Source of the DNA: Bradyrhizobium prioriisuperbiae
Lineage (GTDB): Bacteria > Pseudomonadota > Alphaproteobacteria > Rhizobiales > Xanthobacteraceae
Length of the DNA: 64,000 nt
NCBI RefSeq assembly: GCF_032397745.1
Contig: NZ_CP135921.1
Span: 8,978,501-9,042,500 of the forward strand
Direction: 5' to 3'
Part shown: positions 1 through 8,059 of the stretch, in pieces
Position numbering within the stretch: the first letter of the stretch is position 1
How the letters are laid out: the number at the start of each line of letters is the position of its first letter
The notes under the pieces: model-generated
Seen by the model: the letters and a program-made list of their open reading frames with translations, nothing else
Database searches by the model: none
Told to the model about the DNA's origin: nothing
Made by a program: the position numbers and the translations under genes

Positions 1-238
1 GGCGCTCGATGATGGCGTTGGTCGCCAGCGTCGTGCCATGAATAAAGACGTCGATGTCGCAGATATGCGCACTCGCGTCAGCCAGAATCAGCCGCATGCC
101 GTCCAGCACCGCCTGTTCCGGCCGCGCCGGCGTGGTCAGCACCTTGCGCGTCCTGCGATCCGGCCCCACGTCCAGCACGATATCCGTGAACGTGCCCCCG
201 ATATCGACCGCAAGCCGGACTTCGGCTCCCTCAAGCAT
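1..238 (-). CDS. Hydantoinase/oxoprolinase-family protein, N-terminal fragment
   Basis: The reverse strand reads from an ATG at 238 off the left edge of the window, giving about 79 residues. They begin MLEGAEVRLAVDIGGTFTDI and continue with an HGTTLATNAIIER segment. Both are the N-terminal ATP-binding (hydantoinaseA/oxoprolinase, actin-like fold) signatures of HyuA/5-oxoprolinase proteins. These enzymes use ATP to open cyclic amides such as 5-oxoproline or N-methylhydantoin. A GGAGA ribosome-binding site lies about 7 bases before the ATG. The rest of the gene lies outside the window, so the substrate and any HyuB partner cannot be judged. Confidence 0.85.
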   Translation of the reverse strand, partial: MLEGAEVRLAVDIGGTFTDIVLDVGPDRRTRKVLTTPARPEQAVLDGMRLILADASAHICDIDVFIHGTTLATNAIIER

Positions 239-521
239 TTCCAAATCTCCGCGCACTCGCTGAACGAACTGAGCCGACTGTGCAGCAATTTATGTGCCAA
301 TGTCCATGCGGGCAGCGATGCGCCCAGCCATTTTGCCAAACGCCCCCTGCGCAGGCGCATCAGGGTGTCGCAGCAACGACCGCGTGCAAAAAAGCGCTCG
401 CACCCGCCTGTTTGGCGCGGCCGTTCTGCTGTATCCTGGGGAATTCTTGCAGGACCGGAAAAGTGAAGTCTCGGAATCCGGGACTGAAGACATATGGATG
501 GTCGCAAGCCGGGAGGATTCC

Positions 522-746
522 GTGGCCGCCCCAATCGACGAACTGAAAACCACGATCGCGGATCTGAAACAGCAGCGCAACGCCCTGTTGTCGGACTACA
601 GGGAAGCGATTGCCGCATACGAGCAGACCAAAGCCGAAGAGCTGAAAGATCGCGCGCTCGAAGCGCACAGCGCGGCGTCGAAAATCAACGACGACATCAA
701 TGAACTTGAAGTCCAGCTTGCGGACCTGGAAGATTCCGGGATGTGA
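522..746 (+). CDS. Small coiled-coil hypothetical protein
   Basis: A 74-residue protein of unknown function. It is rich in Glu, Lys, Ala and Leu, with long runs free of Gly and Pro (for example DELKTTIADLKQQRNALL and INDDINELEVQLADLED), as expected for a helical coiled coil. No signal peptide or membrane segment is seen. I chose the GTG at 522 because GGGAGG lies 5 bases upstream. An in-frame ATG at 498 would add eight residues but has no good ribosome-binding site, and longer forms reach into Arg/Cys-rich sequence that looks non-coding. That it is a gene is inferred from composition and the start signal. Confidence 0.5.
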   Translation: MAAPIDELKTTIADLKQQRNALLSDYREAIAAYEQTKAEELKDRALEAHSAASKINDDINELEVQLADLEDSGM

Positions 747-864
747 GGCGGCGTCATCATCGTGATGAAGAAATTCTGAACGCGATATCAGCTGTTTTGC
801 CGATGCGGTTAAGGCTCCGTGGCGGTTGCGCCGGTTACGCTGCCCGATAGCCAATGAGGGCCGC

Positions 865-1092
865 ATGACGACCATCAGCAGTTCGACCGCCTCGCAATCG
901 CAGGCCGCATACACGCAGGCCCAGGACCGAATGGCCGAAAACCAGCAGCGGCTTGCCGCAAACCAGGCCGCGAGAGCTGAGGCGGACAATCGCGCGGCCG
1001 ACCAGGTGGCTTCGGACAAGGCCAATCAGCAGGCGGCGGCGAAAATTTCTAGCGCAGCACAAAGCGCCGGGCTGGTGGACATTACGGTCTAA
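865..1092 (+). CDS. Small Gln/Ala-rich hypothetical protein
   Basis: A 75-residue protein of unknown function starting MTTISSSTASQSQAAYTQAQ. It is dominated by Ala, Gln, Asn and Asp with almost no aromatic residues, and is probably helical or disordered. The ATG at 865 follows a GAGGG stretch; a longer in-frame start at 826 is less likely. It ends GLVDITV, close to the GLMTDISV ending of the small protein at 2867-3175. Its TISSSTAS stretch recurs near the C-terminus of the protein at 2233-2430. The gene is followed by the convergent DapA-like gene. Confidence 0.5.
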   Translation: MTTISSSTASQSQAAYTQAQDRMAENQQRLAANQAARAEADNRAADQVASDKANQQAAAKISSAAQSAGLVDITV

Positions 1093-1112
1093 TCGAGCGT
1101 CTTCCGACTAAC

Positions 1113-1997
1113 TCAGCGCAAACCCTTCAGCGTGTCGGCAATCTTGCGCTGTGCGGCCTCCGGCAGCGGCAGGATCGGCCGCGGCGGCTCCGCGCGGCAG
1201 ATGTCCAGCAAACCGGCCGCCGCATACATCACGCGCAGGCTGGAAAACTCCTTGCAGAGAGCCCACAGCGGGGCCATCTCCCCGTCCAGCCGCCAGGCTT
1301 CATCGGCACGGCCCGCCTGAGCGGCCCGCACGATCGCCAGACAACTGCGCGGGAACAGGCCGGCTGCAACGCTGTACCAGGCGTCGGCGCCCGCCAGCAG
1401 CATCGCCACCGATTTCCAGTCGGCGGCGTAGCCCACCGAGAAACCAGCCGGCACCACCTTGCGCATGTCAGCGAGATCCGCCGCCGCCAGCTCCGGTTCG
1501 GGTGCCGTGCTCTTCACCGCCACCACGCCAGGGATCTGTGCCAGCCGGCCGACCAGAGCCGGCGTGAACTTGAAATGCGTGGTGCTGAAATTATCGTAGA
1601 TCCACAGCGGCAGGCCACTCGCGCGCGCCACCGTCGCGAAGTGCTCGAACACCTCGTCATCCGTCAGCGGCGTATAGGACACCGGCGCGAGCAGCCCGCC
1701 CGCCGCACCAGCCGCCTTGGCATCCTGCGCCAGCTGAACCGCTTCATCGGTGCGCAGCGCGCCGACCCCGACCAGAATCGGCGTCTCGCCGCGCGCCGTC
1801 TCCATCGCCACCTCGATGGCCCGGCGACGCTCGGTCCGCGTGAGGTAAGGATATGATCCGGTGCTGCCGAGCAGGCCGATGGAATCCACCTTGGCCGCGA
1901 CAAGCCGCGCCAGCAGCTTGCGCAAGGCATCGGTATCAACACGGCCACTGGCATCCGACGGCGTGATCGGAAACGCGGACAGACCCTTGAACACCAT
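1113..1997 (-). CDS. DapA-family lyase/synthase (dihydrodipicolinate synthase-like)
   Basis: A 294-residue TIM-barrel enzyme of the DapA/N-acetylneuraminate lyase family, which cleaves or joins pyruvate-type 2-oxoacids through a lysine Schiff base. The catalytic pair is visible as Tyr134 (LWIYDNF) and Lys162 (VVAVKST), matching Tyr133 and Lys161 of E. coli DapA. The phosphate/carboxylate loop reads GLLGSTGSYPYLTRTER, with Ser where DapA enzymes usually have Glu (G-T-T-G-E). This argues against a true lysine-biosynthesis DapA and for another aldolase or dehydratase substrate. The ATG at 1997 is preferred over the upstream in-frame start at 2036 because GAGGGA precedes it and homology begins there. 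No operon partner is evident. Confidence 0.85.
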   Translation of the reverse strand: MVFKGLSAFPITPSDASGRVDTDALRKLLARLVAAKVDSIGLLGSTGSYPYLTRTERRRAIEVAMETARGETPILVGVGALRTDEAVQLAQDAKAAGAAGGLLAPVSYTPLTDDEVFEHFATVARASGLPLWIYDNFSTTHFKFTPALVGRLAQIPGVVAVKSTAPEPELAAADLADMRKVVPAGFSVGYAADWKSVAMLLAGADAWYSVAAGLFPRSCLAIVRAAQAGRADEAWRLDGEMAPLWALCKEFSSLRVMYAAAGLLDICRAEPPRPILPLPEAAQRKIADTLKGLR

Positions 1998-2232
1998 CAC
2001 TGATTCCCTCCATTGAGCGCTGAGGGCGTGAGGCACCCCATCTGGACGGTGAATCTAGCAGGTCGATCAGACATCTCAAGCGACCGGCCCACGGGCCAGC
2101 ATTGCGACCAGGGATCATCAGGTGCTTTTACCATCATGACTATCCCACGACACCATTTCGGGGGCGCGACGCAATCGTCCTGAAACCGTCGCCGGCTATT
2201 GCTGTTTCTGCCCGAGACGGCAGGAGGCGACC

Positions 2233-2430
2233 TTGAACCACTCGATCCGTAGCGCAGACCGTGCAACCCACCTGAAGATCGTCGTTGTCGCGCTGGTCGC
2301 CGGCATCGTGATGGCCGGCTTTTGCGTCGCCCGCCTCACCTCAGGCACCGTGTTCGATCAGAGCGCCAGCGTCATCAAGGCCGGGAAGCCCGTGACGATC
2401 TCCAGTTCGACCGCATCAGCCGTTCGCTAA
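2233..2430 (+). CDS. Small single-pass membrane protein, unknown function
   Basis: A 65-residue protein with a TTG start, supported by GGAGG 5 bases upstream. Residues 1-15 are polar and basic. One hydrophobic helix follows at roughly residues 15-35 (KIVVVALVAGIVMAGFCVA), then a short polar C-terminus. This predicts a single-pass inner-membrane protein. The organisation resembles small membrane proteins I associate with Bradyrhizobium genomes, but I cannot name a function. It is followed 6 bases later by another small membrane-protein frame, so the two may be co-transcribed. Confidence 0.6.
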   Translation: MNHSIRSADRATHLKIVVVALVAGIVMAGFCVARLTSGTVFDQSASVIKAGKPVTISSSTASAVR

Positions 2431-2436
2431 CGCCGC

Positions 2437-2658
2437 ATGTCTGACATCACCGCCATGAACGAGATGCAGCACAGCGAGACCGGATCGATGGCGGTGCCGG
2501 CCGATCCGAAGCTTCGCAGCCCGATGCTTTGGACCCGGCTCAGGCGGGCTGCGTTCTTGACCGGCATCAGCGTCGTTGTTGTCGTCTCCATGGTGGGCTG
2601 GCTCGGCGGGCTGGCTATGGTTGTGCTCGAGCTCTGCGAGATCTTCTTCGTCTCCTAA
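2437..2658 (+). CDS. Small membrane protein, unknown function
   Basis: A 73-residue frame that starts six bases after the preceding small membrane protein. The first 35 residues are polar. They are followed by a hydrophobic span at about residues 38-70 (AFLTGISVVVVVSMVGWLGG and onward) that could form one long or two short helices. No family is recognised. Support comes from tight spacing to its neighbour and clean hydrophobic partitioning. The ribosome-binding site before the ATG is weak, so the call is tentative. About 200 bases with no evident gene follow. Confidence 0.4.
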   Translation: MSDITAMNEMQHSETGSMAVPADPKLRSPMLWTRLRRAAFLTGISVVVVVSMVGWLGGLAMVVLELCEIFFVS

Positions 2659-2866
2659 GTTGGAATGTATTATCGCCTCCCTATCGGCGACTGCGGCCAA
2701 GCACGACAGCCGATTGCCGGGCAGGTTTTTCTTGGCGTGTGTCAGCGGCGGCAATTATTGCCGCGCGAACTCTGCCTCAATTGCGCTGTAAAACACGATA
2801 TTTCCATTTGTTTCTATCTGGCATGGCGCTTGCTCGCATCTCTCGCGTGCAATCCGGAGCTTCGCC

Positions 2867-3175
2867 ATGACCGTTTCGCTTCTGAGCTTTCTGACAACCT
2901 CGCCGCTCGATCCGCAGACGTCCGGCAAGCTCAGCGCCAAACCGGCCAATGACAAGTCCCCGGAGCAGTGGTTTCTCGATTATGCGAAGAAGACGCCAGC
3001 GGAGAAGATGCATGCCGCCATGCTCTCGCAGCTGGGCATCAGCGAGGAAGAATTCCAGGCCATGGATTCGGCCGCGCAGCAGAAGATCGAAGACAAGATC
3101 CGGGAGATGATCAAGCAGCAGGCCGAGAAGACCAACGACAAGCGCACAGGGCTGATGACGGACATCTCGGTCTAG
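2867..3175 (+). CDS. Conserved-looking hypothetical protein, 102 aa
   Basis: A soluble, charged 102-residue protein of unknown function. A low-complexity N-terminus (MTVSLLSFLTTSPLDPQ) leads into a predicted helical bundle: WFLDYAKKTPAEKMHAAML, then GISEEEFQAMDSAAQQKIED and a Lys/Gln-rich helix. It ends GLMTDISV, echoing the GLVDITV tail of the protein at 865-1092. No signal peptide or membrane segment is seen. Codon use is typical of the window. A decayed PAS-GGDEF gene lies immediately downstream on the other strand. Confidence 0.6.
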   Translation: MTVSLLSFLTTSPLDPQTSGKLSAKPANDKSPEQWFLDYAKKTPAEKMHAAMLSQLGISEEEFQAMDSAAQQKIEDKIREMIKQQAEKTNDKRTGLMTDISV

Positions 3176-3208
3176 GGTCGCGTCCGCACACATCTAGCCC
3201 GCAACCTG

Positions 3209-3686
3209 CTAGGCCGCACGACTGCGCCCCTCGTCCCCGAACAGATAGACCTTGTTACGGCCGGCAGCCTTCGCTTCGTAGAGCGCAACATCAGCTTCCG
3301 TGAACAATTCGGCAATCCGCCGGCGATAAGGGCGGCCAACGATGGCAGCTCCGACCGACGCACCGACCTATCCAGCGCCTTTCACCGCGCCAGGTCCTGA
3401 TCTCGGCATCGAGCGATACCGCAAGGCCGGTCCGGATCACCTCGGCACGCGCGCGCATGTTGCGCCGGGACTCGTCGACATAGAGGTCGAGGACATCAGC
3501 TCGCCGCAGCGGGTGCCCATGGGGTAGCCGAAGATGTCGTAGACGCCCGACGTCCAGGTCAGGCGTTCTGCCGTGAGCTCACATTTTCCATGCGCCGATA
3601 CCGGCAAGCCCCAAGGCCTGGTCATAGAGACGCGCGCGCACCTCAGGCAGCGGCACTCGATAGTGCTCGCGATGACTGACAGAACG
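3209..3686 (-). pseudogene. Decayed PAS-GGDEF (diguanylate cyclase) gene remnant
   Basis: Read on the reverse strand, the segment encodes a recognisable PAS start (EHYRVPLPEVRARLYDQALG, then LAGIGAW). An extra A in an AAAA run shifts the frame near 3570-3580, and the PAS text continues as CELTAERLTWTSGVYDIFGY. It shifts again to DVLDLYVDESRRNMRARAEV and further. Finally it jumps to the extreme C-terminus of a GGDEF domain (ADVALYEAKAAGRNKVYLFG) before a TAG at 3209. The GGDEF core with its active-site loop is absent. Diguanylate cyclases make the second messenger c-di-GMP; this copy cannot. It has several frameshifts plus an internal deletion. It lies about 95 bases from tRNA-Pro. Confidence 0.75.
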
Positions 3687-3781
3687 TCAAGCCACCTCGC
3701 GTCACAGCTGCATGCGAACAAAAAATGGATTTTTGTTGGGAATTGGTTGCGCGAAATCCGGGACGATTTCGTGAGCCTAAC

Positions 3782-3858
3782 TGGTCGGAGTGGTAGGATT
3801 TGAACCTACGACCCCTGCGTCCCGAACGCAGTGCTCTACCGGGCTGAGCCACACTCCG
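3782..3858 (-). tRNA. tRNA-Pro (anticodon CGG)
   Basis: The reverse strand folds as a complete cloverleaf of 77 bases including an encoded CCA. The acceptor stem pairs CGGAGTG with CACTCCG. The anticodon stem CTGCG/CGCAG encloses the loop TTCGGGA, giving anticodon CGG for codon CCG. The T arm contains GGTTCAAATCC. CCG is a common proline codon in such G+C-rich genomes. The gene is divergent from the threonylcarbamoyl-AMP synthase gene. Confidence 0.95.
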
Positions 3859-3942
3859 ACTAGGTGCGGCCTTATAGCCAAGGGTTTCGCAGACCGCAAG
3901 AACTGCTATAGGGGAAAAAATCCGAGCAAAAACACCCCTGTA

Positions 3943-4932
3943 ATGACCGATCCGAGCACCCAACTGATCGCGGCCGACGCAAAAGCCGCCGAAATCGCCG
4001 CGCAAACGCTCCTGCGCGGGGGTCTCGTGGCGTTTCCGACCGAAACGGTCTACGGGCTCGGCGCCGACGCCACCAATCCACAGGCGATTGCGCGGCTCTA
4101 CCAGGCCAAGGGCCGGCCCGCTTTCAACCCGCTGATCGCCCATGTGGCCGATCTGGCGGCGGCGCAGGCGATCGCCCGATTCGACGCCCAAAGCCTCAAA
4201 CTCGCGCAGGCGTTCTGGCCGGGGCCGCTGACACTGGTGCTGCCCAAAGCCGAGGGCTGCCCGGTGGCCGATCTCGCCACCGCCGGCCTCGACACCGTGG
4301 CAGTGCGGGTTCCCGCCCATCCGGTGGCGCATGCGATTCTCCAGGCGCTGGGGCGGCCCGTGGCGGCGCCGTCAGCCAATCTCTCCGGCCACGTCTCGCC
4401 GACCACCGCGGCCCATGTGGCCAGCGATCTCGATGGGCGTATCGACCTGATCGTTGACGGCGGGCCCGTGCGGGTCGGCGTCGAATCCACCATCGTCGCC
4501 TGCCTCAAGGCCCCCACCATGCTGCGGCCCGGCGGCGTGCCACGCAGCGAGATCGAGCGCGTGCTCGGCATCGCGCTGGCCGAGGCCGTCGAGGACATCG
4601 ACTCTGACACGCCGCAGCCGCTGGCGCCGGGCATGCTGGCCTCGCACTATGCGCCACGCACCAAGGTGCGCCTGAATGCAAGCCAGCTCGCCGATGGCGA
4701 GGCCTTGCTGGCGTTCGGGCCGTCGGTCATATCTGGATCAGAGCATGCAACCGCGGTGCTGAACCTGTCGCCGCGCGGCGACCTGGTCGAGGCGGCGGCC
4801 AATCTGTTCGGCCATCTGCGGGCCTTGGACGGCAGGGGTGCCCACGCCATTGCGGTGATGCCGATCCCGGACGAGGGCCTCGGCGAAGCCATCAACGACC
4901 GGCTGCGCCGCGCCGCCGCTCCGCAAGAGTAG
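3943..4932 (+). CDS. sua5: L-threonylcarbamoyladenylate synthase (Sua5/YwlC type)
   Basis: A 329-residue, two-domain enzyme that makes threonylcarbamoyl-AMP from threonine, bicarbonate and ATP, the first step of the t6A37 modification of ANN-decoding tRNAs. The YrdC/TsaC domain is at about residues 8-200, with FPTETVYGLG (31-40), KxR-type KGRP near 57 and the SANLSG motif near 145. The C-terminal Sua5 extension begins around APGMLASHYAPRTK. This makes it the long Sua5/YwlC form rather than the short E. coli TsaC form. An upstream in-frame reading runs through tRNA-Pro and is spurious; the ATG at 3943 starts the homology. Confidence 0.93.
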   Translation: MTDPSTQLIAADAKAAEIAAQTLLRGGLVAFPTETVYGLGADATNPQAIARLYQAKGRPAFNPLIAHVADLAAAQAIARFDAQSLKLAQAFWPGPLTLVLPKAEGCPVADLATAGLDTVAVRVPAHPVAHAILQALGRPVAAPSANLSGHVSPTTAAHVASDLDGRIDLIVDGGPVRVGVESTIVACLKAPTMLRPGGVPRSEIERVLGIALAEAVEDIDSDTPQPLAPGMLASHYAPRTKVRLNASQLADGEALLAFGPSVISGSEHATAVLNLSPRGDLVEAAANLFGHLRALDGRGAHAIAVMPIPDEGLGEAINDRLRRAAAPQE

Positions 4933-4974
4933 AGACACGGCTAAAAGACAAGAAGACCAGCTTCGAGGACACAG

Positions 4975-6402
4975 ATGAACATCGTCGAAAAGCCCGTGAC
5001 CACGCTCTCGCCCGACCTGATCGCCCGCTTCACCGCGATCGTCGGCGAGAAATACGCGGTGACGGACGCTCACGATCTCGCGCCCTATCTCACCGAAGAG
5101 CGCAACCTGTACCAGGGCCACTCCAAGCTGGTGCTGCGCCCGGGCTCGACCGCGGAGGTCGCCGCGATCTGCAAGCTCGCGTCGGAAACGAAAACCGCGC
5201 TGGTGCCGCAGGGTGGCAATACCGGCCTGGTCGGCGGCCAGACCCCACATCACGGCGAAGTGGTGCTGTCGCTGCGCCGTCTCGACAAGGTCCGCGAGGT
5301 CGACACCGCGTCGAACACCATGACCTGCGAGGCCGGCGTAGTCCTGGCGACCGCGCAGCAGCAGGCCGACGCGGTCGACCGGCTGTTTCCGCTGTCGCTG
5401 GGCGCCGAAGGCAGCTGCACCATCGGCGGCAATCTCTCGACCAATGCCGGCGGCACCGCGGCGCTGGCCTATGGCGTGGCGCGCGATCTCGCCGTCGGCA
5501 TCGAGGTGGTGCTGGCGGACGGCCGCATTGTCAGCAACCTGTCGAAACTGAAGAAGGACAACACCGGCTACGATCTGCGCGACCTGTTCATCGGCGCGGA
5601 GGGCACGCTCGGCATCATCACCGCCGCGGTGCTGAAACTTTATCCCAAGCCGCGCGCGGTGGAGACCGCCTTTGTCGGCCTCGCCTCGCCGGACGACGCG
5701 CTGAAGCTGCTGGAGCTGTCGCGCGCGGAGGCCGCGGGCACGCTGACGAGTTTCGAGTTGATCGCCGACATCTGCATCGACTTCTGTGTCAAGCACGGCC
5801 CGAACATCCGCGCGCCGCTGGACAACCGAACGCCCTGGTATGTGTTGATGGAGATCTCGTCGCAGCGAGACGACGCCCGCGCCACACTGGAAGCGATCCT
5901 GGAGCGCGGCTTTGACGAGGGCATCGTCGAGGACGCCGTGATCGCCGCCAATCTCGACCAGCGCACCGCATTCTGGACGCTGCGCGAGGTGATTTCTCCG
6001 GCACAGAAACCCGAAGGCGGCTCGATCAAGCACGACGTCTCCGTGCCGGTCGCCGCCGTGCCGCAATTGATCGCCGAGGCCAGCGCCGCGGTGGTGAAGC
6101 TGATCCCCGGCTGCCGTCCGGTGCCGTTCGGGCATCTCGGCGACGGCAACATCCACTATAATGTCAGCCAGCCGGTCGGTGCCGACCAGCAGGCCTTCCT
6201 GGCGCGCTGGCACGACGTCAACGAGGTGGTGCACGCCATCGTGGCACGGCTCGGCGGCTCGATCTCCGCCGAACACGGCATCGGCGTGCTGAAGCGTGAC
6301 GAACTGCCCCATTTCAAGGACGCCGTCGCACTCGACGTGATGCGCACCCTGAAAGCGACGCTCGACCCGCTCAATATCCTTAATCCGGGCAAAGTTCTGT
6401 AG
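4975..6402 (+). CDS. FAD-binding 2-hydroxyacid dehydrogenase (GlcD/D2HGDH family)
   Basis: A 475-residue flavoenzyme of the GlcD/D-lactate/D-2-hydroxyglutarate dehydrogenase group. It oxidises a D-2-hydroxy acid and passes electrons to an acceptor other than NAD. The PCMH-type FAD domain covers about residues 40-225, with LVPQGGNTGLVGG and LGAEGSCTIGGNLSTNAGG. The C-terminal FAD-oxidase domain carries PFGHLGDGNIHYN and the ending SAEHGIGVLKRDELP. The sequence most resembles the D-2-hydroxyglutarate branch, but the substrate cannot be fixed from sequence alone. A GAGGA ribosome-binding site precedes the ATG. It follows the sua5 gene by 42 bases and may share its transcript. Confidence 0.88.
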   Translation: MNIVEKPVTTLSPDLIARFTAIVGEKYAVTDAHDLAPYLTEERNLYQGHSKLVLRPGSTAEVAAICKLASETKTALVPQGGNTGLVGGQTPHHGEVVLSLRRLDKVREVDTASNTMTCEAGVVLATAQQQADAVDRLFPLSLGAEGSCTIGGNLSTNAGGTAALAYGVARDLAVGIEVVLADGRIVSNLSKLKKDNTGYDLRDLFIGAEGTLGIITAAVLKLYPKPRAVETAFVGLASPDDALKLLELSRAEAAGTLTSFELIADICIDFCVKHGPNIRAPLDNRTPWYVLMEISSQRDDARATLEAILERGFDEGIVEDAVIAANLDQRTAFWTLREVISPAQKPEGGSIKHDVSVPVAAVPQLIAEASAAVVKLIPGCRPVPFGHLGDGNIHYNVSQPVGADQQAFLARWHDVNEVVHAIVARLGGSISAEHGIGVLKRDELPHFKDAVALDVMRTLKATLDPLNILNPGKVL

Positions 6403-6412
6403 TTCGTCACTC

Positions 6413-6491
6413 GTAGCCCGGATGAGCGAAGCGACATCCGGGAAGGCCAGTGTTGATGAATCCCGGATATCGCTGCGCTCATCCGGGTTAC
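6413..6491. repeat. Palindromic intergenic repeat, family A, copy 1
   Basis: An inverted repeat whose ends read GTAGCCCGGATGAGCG and CGCTCATCCGGGTTAC, around an internal CATCCGGGA/TCCCGGATA pair. It belongs to the family seen seven times in this window. One arm has a C-to-T change (GGGTTAC for GGGCTAC). It lies between two same-strand genes and could form a large hairpin in their mRNA. Confidence 0.9.
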
Positions 6492-6510
6492 AAGCGTTCC
6501 GGGATTCTGA

Positions 6511-7092
6511 ATGAGCATCGCCAACCGCATCCGCGTCCAGTCCGTCCGCCTGCTGTCGGACAATTGGTACACGCTGAAGAGCACCACGTTCGAGTGGCTG
6601 CGCTCGAACGGCCAATGGCAGACCCAGCACCGCGAGACCTACGATCGCGGCAACGGCGCGGCGCTGCTGCCTTATAACCGCGCGCGCCGCACCGTCATCC
6701 TGACCAAGCAGTTTCGCTATCCTGCCTATGTCAGCGGCCATGACGACCTGCTGATCGAAGCTGCTGCCGGACTGCTCGACGACGAAACTCCCGAAAAGCG
6801 CATCCGTGCGGAGGCGGAAGAAGAGATCGGCTATCGGCTGCACCGCGTGGAGAAGGTGTTCGAGGCGTTCATGAGCCCAGGCTCGGTGACCGAGAAACTG
6901 CATTTCTTTGTCGCCGAATACGACCCAGGCATGCGCATCAGCGACGGCGGCGGCAATCCCTCCGAGGGCGAGGATATCGAGGTGCTGGAGCCTTCAATCG
7001 ACGAGGCGCTGGCCATGATCGCCGACGGCCGCATCGTGGACGCCAAGACCATCATACTGCTGCAGTATGCGGCACTGCATGTGTTCAAGTGA
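6511..7092 (+). CDS. nudK: NudK-type GDP-mannose pyrophosphatase (Nudix hydrolase)
   Basis: A 193-residue Nudix hydrolase. It closely follows the E. coli NudK layout: an N-terminal LSDNWYTLKSTTFEW strand, REVYDRGNGA-like RETYDRGNGAALLPYN, FRYPAYVSG, then the Nudix box at about residues 88-109 (GLLDDETPEKRIRAEAEEEI). A MSPGSVTEKLHFFVAEY segment and GEDIEVLE follow. NudK hydrolyses GDP-mannose to GMP and mannose-1-phosphate. In the Nudix box the usual Arg of REXXEE is Ala (RAEAEEE), but the metal-binding glutamates remain. The gene starts 20 bases after repeat copy 1. Confidence 0.85.
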   Translation: MSIANRIRVQSVRLLSDNWYTLKSTTFEWLRSNGQWQTQHRETYDRGNGAALLPYNRARRTVILTKQFRYPAYVSGHDDLLIEAAAGLLDDETPEKRIRAEAEEEIGYRLHRVEKVFEAFMSPGSVTEKLHFFVAEYDPGMRISDGGGNPSEGEDIEVLEPSIDEALAMIADGRIVDAKTIILLQYAALHVFK

Positions 7093-7147
7093 CGGCTGCG
7101 CAATCTTTGTCGCCGTTGGTTGATGTGTGATACGCGCCACCTCTTCT

Positions 7148-7183
7148 CTGTCATGCCCGCGAACGTGTTCGCGGGCATGACAG
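7148..7183. repeat. Perfect 17-bp inverted repeat between convergent genes
   Basis: CTGTCATGCCCGCGAAC and its exact complement are separated by two bases. It sits between the convergent nudK and SRAP genes, where a bidirectional transcription stop would be useful, but no T-tract follows on either strand. It could equally be a member of a short palindromic repeat family. Confidence 0.75.
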
Positions 7184-7225
7184 TGGGTGTGGAGGCGCGT
7201 CGTCTTTCTCCGCCGCCGGCATGAC

Positions 7226-7996
7226 CTAAAACAACGACCCCTGCCCCTCGTCCTCGACCTTCGCCCGCGGCAGCTTCCTTGCCGGCGCTTTCTTTGCAAG
7301 GAACGCGGCTTCTTCGTCCGCCGCCTGCTCCGCCGTGATCGGCAGGATCAGTTGCGGATCGTCGTTGGCCACGTGATTGACCGCGGTCGAGACCTCGTAC
7401 CACGCCATCGATCCGACCTGGGGCGGCACCAGGAGCGGCATCGCCTCGTCCGCATCGAACGCCAGACAATCAAGCCAGCGCTCGAAATCCGCCGGCGCGA
7501 TCGTCACGGGCACACGATGATGCAGGCCGGCCATTTCCGGCGCGGCCGCGGTGGTGACAATCGCCACCGTGTCGACCTCCTCGCCATTCGGTCCCATCCA
7601 GGTCTCGGCCAGGCCGGCAAAGGCCATCGGCGCGCCGTCGCGGCGGCGGATGAAGAACGGGCGCTTGCGGCCGCCCTTGTCCTGCCATTCATAATAGCCA
7701 TCGGCCGGCAGCAGGCAGCGGCGGCGGCGGATCGCGTTCTTGAACGCCGGCTTGGTCTGTACGGTCTCGGAGCGGGCGTTGATGACCAGCGCGAAGGTCC
7801 GGGGATCCTTGACCCAGGCCGGCATGAAAGCCCAGCGCATCAGGTGATAATGCCTGACGCCGCGGTCCTGCAGCACCACCGGCACCGGCTGGGTCGGCGC
7901 CACATTGTGACGCGCCGGACTATTCGGCAACTCAGGGTAGTTGAAGAGCCGCCGCAGCTCATCGGGCGTTGTCAGAATGACGTATCGTCCGCACAT
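7226..7996 (-). CDS. SRAP-domain protein (YedK/HMCES family)
   Basis: A 256-residue SOS-response-associated-peptidase (SRAP) protein. This family forms a covalent thiazolidine link with abasic sites in single-stranded DNA, shielding replication forks. The catalytic Cys2 (MCGRYV) is present after Met removal, as are the NARSE motif (VINARSETV), the GYYEWQ segment and a late His motif (HHRVPVTI, usually HNRMP). The C-terminal 30 residues are charged (FLAKKAPARKLPRAKVEDE) and variable in the family. The gene converges with nudK and is divergent from the next gene. No LexA box was recognised upstream. Confidence 0.92.
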   Translation of the reverse strand: MCGRYVILTTPDELRRLFNYPELPNSPARHNVAPTQPVPVVLQDRGVRHYHLMRWAFMPAWVKDPRTFALVINARSETVQTKPAFKNAIRRRRCLLPADGYYEWQDKGGRKRPFFIRRRDGAPMAFAGLAETWMGPNGEEVDTVAIVTTAAAPEMAGLHHRVPVTIAPADFERWLDCLAFDADEAMPLLVPPQVGSMAWYEVSTAVNHVANDDPQLILPITAEQAADEEAAFLAKKAPARKLPRAKVEDEGQGSLF

Positions 7997-8059
7997 TTCA
8001 CGACCCAGGCCTGACCATGTTCAGCCCCTCTTAACCCTGTCCGCCTAACACTTGAACGG

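Noticed and set aside
3209..3858. tRNA-Pro as an integration site
   Set aside because: No integrase gene and no direct repeat of the tRNA 3' end was seen nearby.
3790..3942. Upstream in-frame extension of the sua5 gene
   Set aside because: It reads through tRNA-Pro; the true start with homology is 3943.
4738..6903. Long reverse open frame opposite the FAD dehydrogenase and nudK
   Set aside because: His/Arg/Gly-rich with no domain; shadow frame crossing several real genes.
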